From assembly GCA_026874595.1 (NCBI GenBank), contig CM049320.1, positions 7,879,464 through 7,943,463 of the forward strand: DNA of 64,000 bases. The letters run 5' to 3'. The notes under the pieces are model-generated. The model was given only the letters and a program-made list of their open reading frames with translations. It was not told the origin of the DNA and did not search any database. Shown piece after piece: positions 1 to 64,000 of the stretch (position 1 is its first letter; every line of letters starts with the position of its first letter). This stretch comes from Sipunculus nudus (lineage: Eukaryota > Annelida > Sipuncula > Golfingiida > Sipunculidae). A program made the position numbers and the translations under genes.

Positions 1-548
1 ACCTTTCAAAATAATGGGCTAAGCTGCTGTTTGTATTTGAAATGTGGGATTATATTTTGACAGGAGATTGAAATACATTTAGCTTTTGTAGACCCCAATT
101 TGTTCATGTAACAGTCAATGGAGCTTTGAATGTTCTTTGTAAGGATGGTGATTATGGTAATTATGTACTATTTCTCAACAAATTATGTAATATTTAAAAC
201 TAATTTTGTCTTAAACACTAAAACTTCAGCAATATTATCCTTTCATTTAGATCAAGAATAGAACAAAATTTATATCTCATGATCAGATGATTCAGTTCGC
301 TTTTATATGCAACCCGTAATTGTATATACAGGTAATATGTGGCTTAATATACAGCTTTCCTTGTGAAACCGTCTTTTATAGACTATTATATTTCTTCAGT
401 CTAGTCAATAGAACACTGTGATTTCTATAACCTCATTAATAAATATATATGAGCACTGGCCTCGTTAATTCTCAGTAATCTGAGTAATGTTAATAAAATA
501 TCATGATATAATTGTTATTCAGATGAAATTGTATTTACTCTTAAATTA

Positions 549-601
<53 letters not shown>

Positions 602-914
602 TGAATGACAATAACAGCAGTAAACTTTAATATGTAACATCGTCATAAATAATGAGTAAATTCTTTCAGAGCCAACATGATTTGGTAAAACCATATCAAG
701 ATTATGAATCTGAATTCATTAGGTCTTCAATAGTTTATTTATTTGTATTATGTAGGCGACTATTTACACTCTTTTTACACTACATTTGCTGAGCAAATTG
801 TAAACAGCCTCTGGAAACTATAACATACTGTGGTGTATGGTGACCTCCCATACAACAGGATTCCTTGCAGCTGTCTGTCTGTGACATAATATATCTATTT
901 TTTTAATGTTAAAT
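1..914. other. intron 17 sequence, edge of window
   Basis: AT-rich intronic DNA with no exon I could recognise. It contains one (TA)n microsatellite at 551-597. Confidence 0.6.
551..597. repeat. (TA)n microsatellite
   Basis: About 47 bp of uninterrupted alternating TA in intron 17. Confidence 0.95.
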
Positions 915-1299
915 AATTTTTTGGAGGTAACCACCTCCACTCCGTAATGCTGGCTTAACTAAGTATATGTACCTCTGCAGAATTCCATTCCAGATGTACA
1001 TATACATCTGACTACATGATATGCTTCCTCTCATTTTATATCCTGGTGTTAACCAGACCCGGTGACCACTGCCAGGCTCTAAGTGTGTAACTGTGGGTAA
1101 TACCACTGAGGAACCCCCAAAAGGTTAACTCATTTGTTAGTTAAACACTGCCTTGGGGAACTGCCTTCCCATTAAGCCTGCAGAGCACTCACCTTTGGTG
1201 TGGCCAATCATGAAAAAATCTCACCACCTTGGCAGTGATTCAAATTCACAATCTCCTGGCTTTGAGTTCTGTGCTTTACCCCTAGACTACAAAAGCTGG
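915..1299 (-). mobile_element. tRNA-derived SINE, diverged copy
   Basis: It aligns along its length with the copy at 4190-4628, in the same orientation: GGTTACCTCC-type tail end, the shared middle with CTGCAGA and the AGGAACCCC block, and the tRNA-like head at about 1180-1299. Its A and B boxes are decayed (GATTCAAATTC where the other copy has GATTCGAACCC on the plus strand), so it is older and probably not transcribed. Confidence 0.8.
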
Positions 1300-1671
1300 T
1301 TTTGTATATGTGATGTGTATATCCAAATTAGATTAAAGTTGGTATGATTGTCTGTGTCAACAAATCCCCGTATGTTGCAACTTGAAACCATTGTCTATAA
1401 CTTCCTACAATATATACAAAGATGGGTCCATAATTTTTCAACATGTCCCAAACCTACGATTTTCAAGGATTTCCTCAAGGATCTTTCAAGGGCCATAATT
1501 TCTAACAATCTGTTACAACAGAAACTTGTATTGGTTGCTCTGACATGTTGTGATTTTCTATGACATCATTGAAAATCACAGAAACACAATCCAAGGTATG
1601 CTTTTCATAATTAACTGCTTTCTAGTGATCCTTGTGACTGCTGCGAGGGCAGAGTTTTAAAAAAAAATACA

Positions 1672-1689
1672 GGGGGGGGGGGGGGGGGG
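1672..1689. repeat. poly-G tract (18 G)
   Basis: Run of 18 G on the plus strand, hence poly-C in the pre-mRNA, about 85 bp downstream of the exon 17 donor. Length is likely unstable. Confidence 0.9.
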
Positions 1690-1772
1690 TTATGGCCAAA
1701 GCATGACTGTTGAGTGGCTGTGTTGTGAAATCAGATTAACTGTTTAGTATGTAACATCATGTATACTCATAC

Positions 1773-63927
<62,155 letters not shown>

Positions 63928-64000
63928 CTGCAGAGACAACACAAGCCATCACATATTCTGGTATTAAGAGGACATTAACGATATAAATACTACAGTCAGT

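Overview
The window is intronic and exonic DNA from an animal nuclear genome. It is AT-rich and densely filled with repeats. One gene is present, on the minus strand: a CLC-family voltage-gated chloride channel of the CLC-1/CLC-2/CLC-K branch, closest by eye to CLC-2. Eighteen exons can be read, including one pair of alternatives. They run from an N-terminal exon at 63792-63927 to a CBS1-linker exon at 1773-1939. All junction phases match. The gene continues past both window edges: the extreme N-terminus lies beyond base 64000, and the second CBS domain, C-terminus and 3' UTR lie before base 1. The gene-sized introns, tRNA-derived SINEs, minisatellite-bearing mobile elements and many short TIR elements suggest a marine lophotrochozoan, probably a mollusc. 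That placement is an inference and not certain.

Region by region: 1-5.1 kb holds the CBS1 exons, alternative exon 15b and two SINE copies. 5.1-17.7 kb holds exons 15a to 9, a 120-bp (TA)n tract, a 1.75-kb TIR element and a LTR-like repeat. 17.7-27.4 kb is one large intron filled with repeat elements. 27.4-28.9 kb holds exons 8, 7 and 6 and a Harbinger-like MITE. 28.9-45.5 kb is a second large intron with a 5.8-kb repeat element. 45.5-51.5 kb holds exons 5 to 2. 51.5-63.8 kb is intron 1, with minisatellites and TIR elements. Exon 1 is at the right edge.

Two things stand out. First, exons 15a and 15b encode alternative versions of helix R and the start of the linker to CBS1. Both are phase 0 to phase 2, and neither length is a multiple of three, so including both or neither breaks the reading frame. 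This is the signature of mutually exclusive splicing at the inner gate of the channel. Second, three sequence-distinct repeat families (called A, B and C here) share one blueprint: a short 5' hairpin, then a segment repeating one arm of the 3' hairpin, an internal tandem array, and a terminal 3' hairpin at an A-rich edge with no visible target duplication. Several families carry a module marked by the palindrome GGTGGCGCCACC (14 perfect copies). B and C are each nested in an A element just beside this palindrome, in the same relative orientation. The layout resembles non-autonomous Helentron/HINE or pearl-like elements, but no replicase/helicase gene is present.

No second protein-coding gene, rRNA, functional tRNA or CRISPR array was found.
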